14,371 nt of DNA from Comamonadaceae bacterium (GTDB lineage: Bacteria; Pseudomonadota; Gammaproteobacteria; Burkholderiales; Burkholderiaceae_C). The translations under genes were made by a program, and so were the position numbers. Below the pieces are notes generated by a model. It made no database searches. It saw only the letters and a program-made list of their open reading frames with translations, and was not told where the DNA came from. Where the stretch lies: NCBI GenBank assembly GCA_947452325.1, contig CANGCZ010000019.1, forward strand, positions 1 to 14,371, in the 5' to 3' direction. This document shows positions 13,798-14,371 of this stretch, piece by piece (the stretch's first letter is position 1; every line of letters begins with the position of its first letter).

Positions 13798-14371
13798 ATG
13801 CCAAAAGCTGATCCAACTGACAAACTGCTTAAGCGCAAACAAAACGCTCATTCAATCGGTATGTGTAGCCCAATCAAGCTCACAAAATCACGCCGAAGAA
13901 ATACGCCTCATGGATTTTTAAAAAATATAGCATTACTTTCTTTGCTGACCATGGCTGTTACTCAGGCGCTGGCAGAACCGGCAGGCGGGCAAGTGGTCAA
14001 AGGCCAAGCGCAAATCAACCAGACCGGCGCTTCTGGCGCAACCACTACCACCATCAAGCAAAGCACACCTCAGGTTTCCATCAATTGGCAAAGCTTCAAT
14101 GTCGGCGAGAAAGAGCGGGTGAATTTCATACAGCCGGACGCGTCTTCGCTGGCCATCAACCGCGTTTTGAGCAGCCAAGGTTCAAACATTCTGGGAAAAA
14201 TAGATGCCAACGGTCAAATCTGGTTGATCAACCCGAACGGCATCATGTTCGGCAAAAACGCCCAAGTCAATGTGGGTGGCTTGGTCGCTTCCACTTTGGA
14301 CACAGCCAATCCGGGCAGTTTGACGGGCTGGCAAAGGTTCACTGGCAGCAGCAGTGCTGCTGTGACCAATA
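13798..14371 (+). CDS. Filamentous-hemagglutinin-family (two-partner secretion) exoprotein, N-terminal part
   Basis: The first 191 codons of a TpsA-type exoprotein; the frame is open at the window edge. TpsA proteins cross the inner membrane by Sec and the outer membrane through a partner TpsB pore, and act as adhesins, hemolysins or contact-dependent toxins. After an unusually long basic N-terminus (1-40), a hydrophobic core (about 41-56) ends in ALA before E60, a likely signal-peptidase site. The secretion domain follows, with TTIKQSTPQVSINWQSFNVG (84-103), VNFIQPDASSLAINRV (108-123) and INPNGIMFGKNAQVNVGGL (144-162), which holds the NPNG motif. AGGAG lies 6 bp before the ATG; an in-frame ATG at 13861 is an alternative start. 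Whether it is an adhesin, toxin carrier or pseudogene cannot be seen here. Confidence 0.9.
   Translation, partial: MPKADPTDKLLKRKQNAHSIGMCSPIKLTKSRRRNTPHGFLKNIALLSLLTMAVTQALAEPAGGQVVKGQAQINQTGASGATTTTIKQSTPQVSINWQSFNVGEKERVNFIQPDASSLAINRVLSSQGSNILGKIDANGQIWLINPNGIMFGKNAQVNVGGLVASTLDTANPGSLTGWQRFTGSSSAAVTN

Noticed and set aside
1..14371. CRISPR array, tRNA/rRNA gene, insertion sequence or attachment site
   Set aside because: No spaced direct repeats, cloverleaf-like segments, transposase-like frames or terminal inverted repeats were noticed on reading both strands.

Overview
The window looks like a chromosomal segment of a betaproteobacterium of the order Burkholderiales, probably Comamonadaceae or a close relative. 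This rests on the gene content: a caa3-type cytochrome c oxidase cluster with Burkholderiales-type small genes (a 37-aa assembly protein, DUF2970, DUF2909), a degenerate BioC-like methyltransferase divergent from comF, and rpoH under a CIRCE element. Genus cannot be fixed from sequence alone. Coding density is high, and no stretch over 300 bases lacks a gene. No tRNA, rRNA, CRISPR array or insertion sequence was seen.

Bases 1-3380 hold housekeeping genes: a ferredoxin/flavodoxin--NADP+ reductase (fpr, minus, 3' end outside the window), a divergent MaoC-fold hydratase, then comF and trmL on the minus strand, and a BioC-like SAM methyltransferase divergent from comF. The 100-bp fpr/maoC divergent region carries a strong 30-bp dyad beside a candidate fpr promoter.

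Bases 3381-12573 are a nearly complete aa3/caa3 terminal oxidase locus. Part one is ctaC (subunit II with a fused cytochrome c domain), ctaD (subunit I), a 37-aa membrane peptide gene, ctaG (Cox11, CuB insertion), a DUF2970 gene and ctaE (subunit III), closed by a strong bidirectional terminator. Part two is SURF1, a divergent Sco-like thioredoxin-fold protein, ctaA (heme A synthase), ctaB (heme O synthase) and a lipoprotein Sco1/SenC, tightly packed or overlapping. Between them sits a minus-strand DUF2909 gene whose start is only 15 bp from the SURF1 start. Together the locus encodes the catalytic core, both heme A biosynthetic steps, and the copper and heme insertion factors.

Bases 12574-13797 hold rpoH (sigma-32, minus) with its own terminator. 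Its promoter is overlaid by a perfect CIRCE inverted repeat, so HrcA repression of the heat-shock sigma factor is predicted. A second perfect 8-bp dyad includes the rpoH Shine-Dalgarno. An AT-rich divergent region with further dyads separates rpoH from the 5' end of a two-partner-secretion filamentous-hemagglutinin-family exoprotein gene that runs off the right edge.

Most of the window is recognisable biology. I see no clear case for a wholly new system. The best leads are the rpoH control region, the divergent Sco-like protein, the motif-I-degenerate BioC-like enzyme, the fpr/maoC dyad and a 10-codon upstream reading frame ending on the ctaC start.
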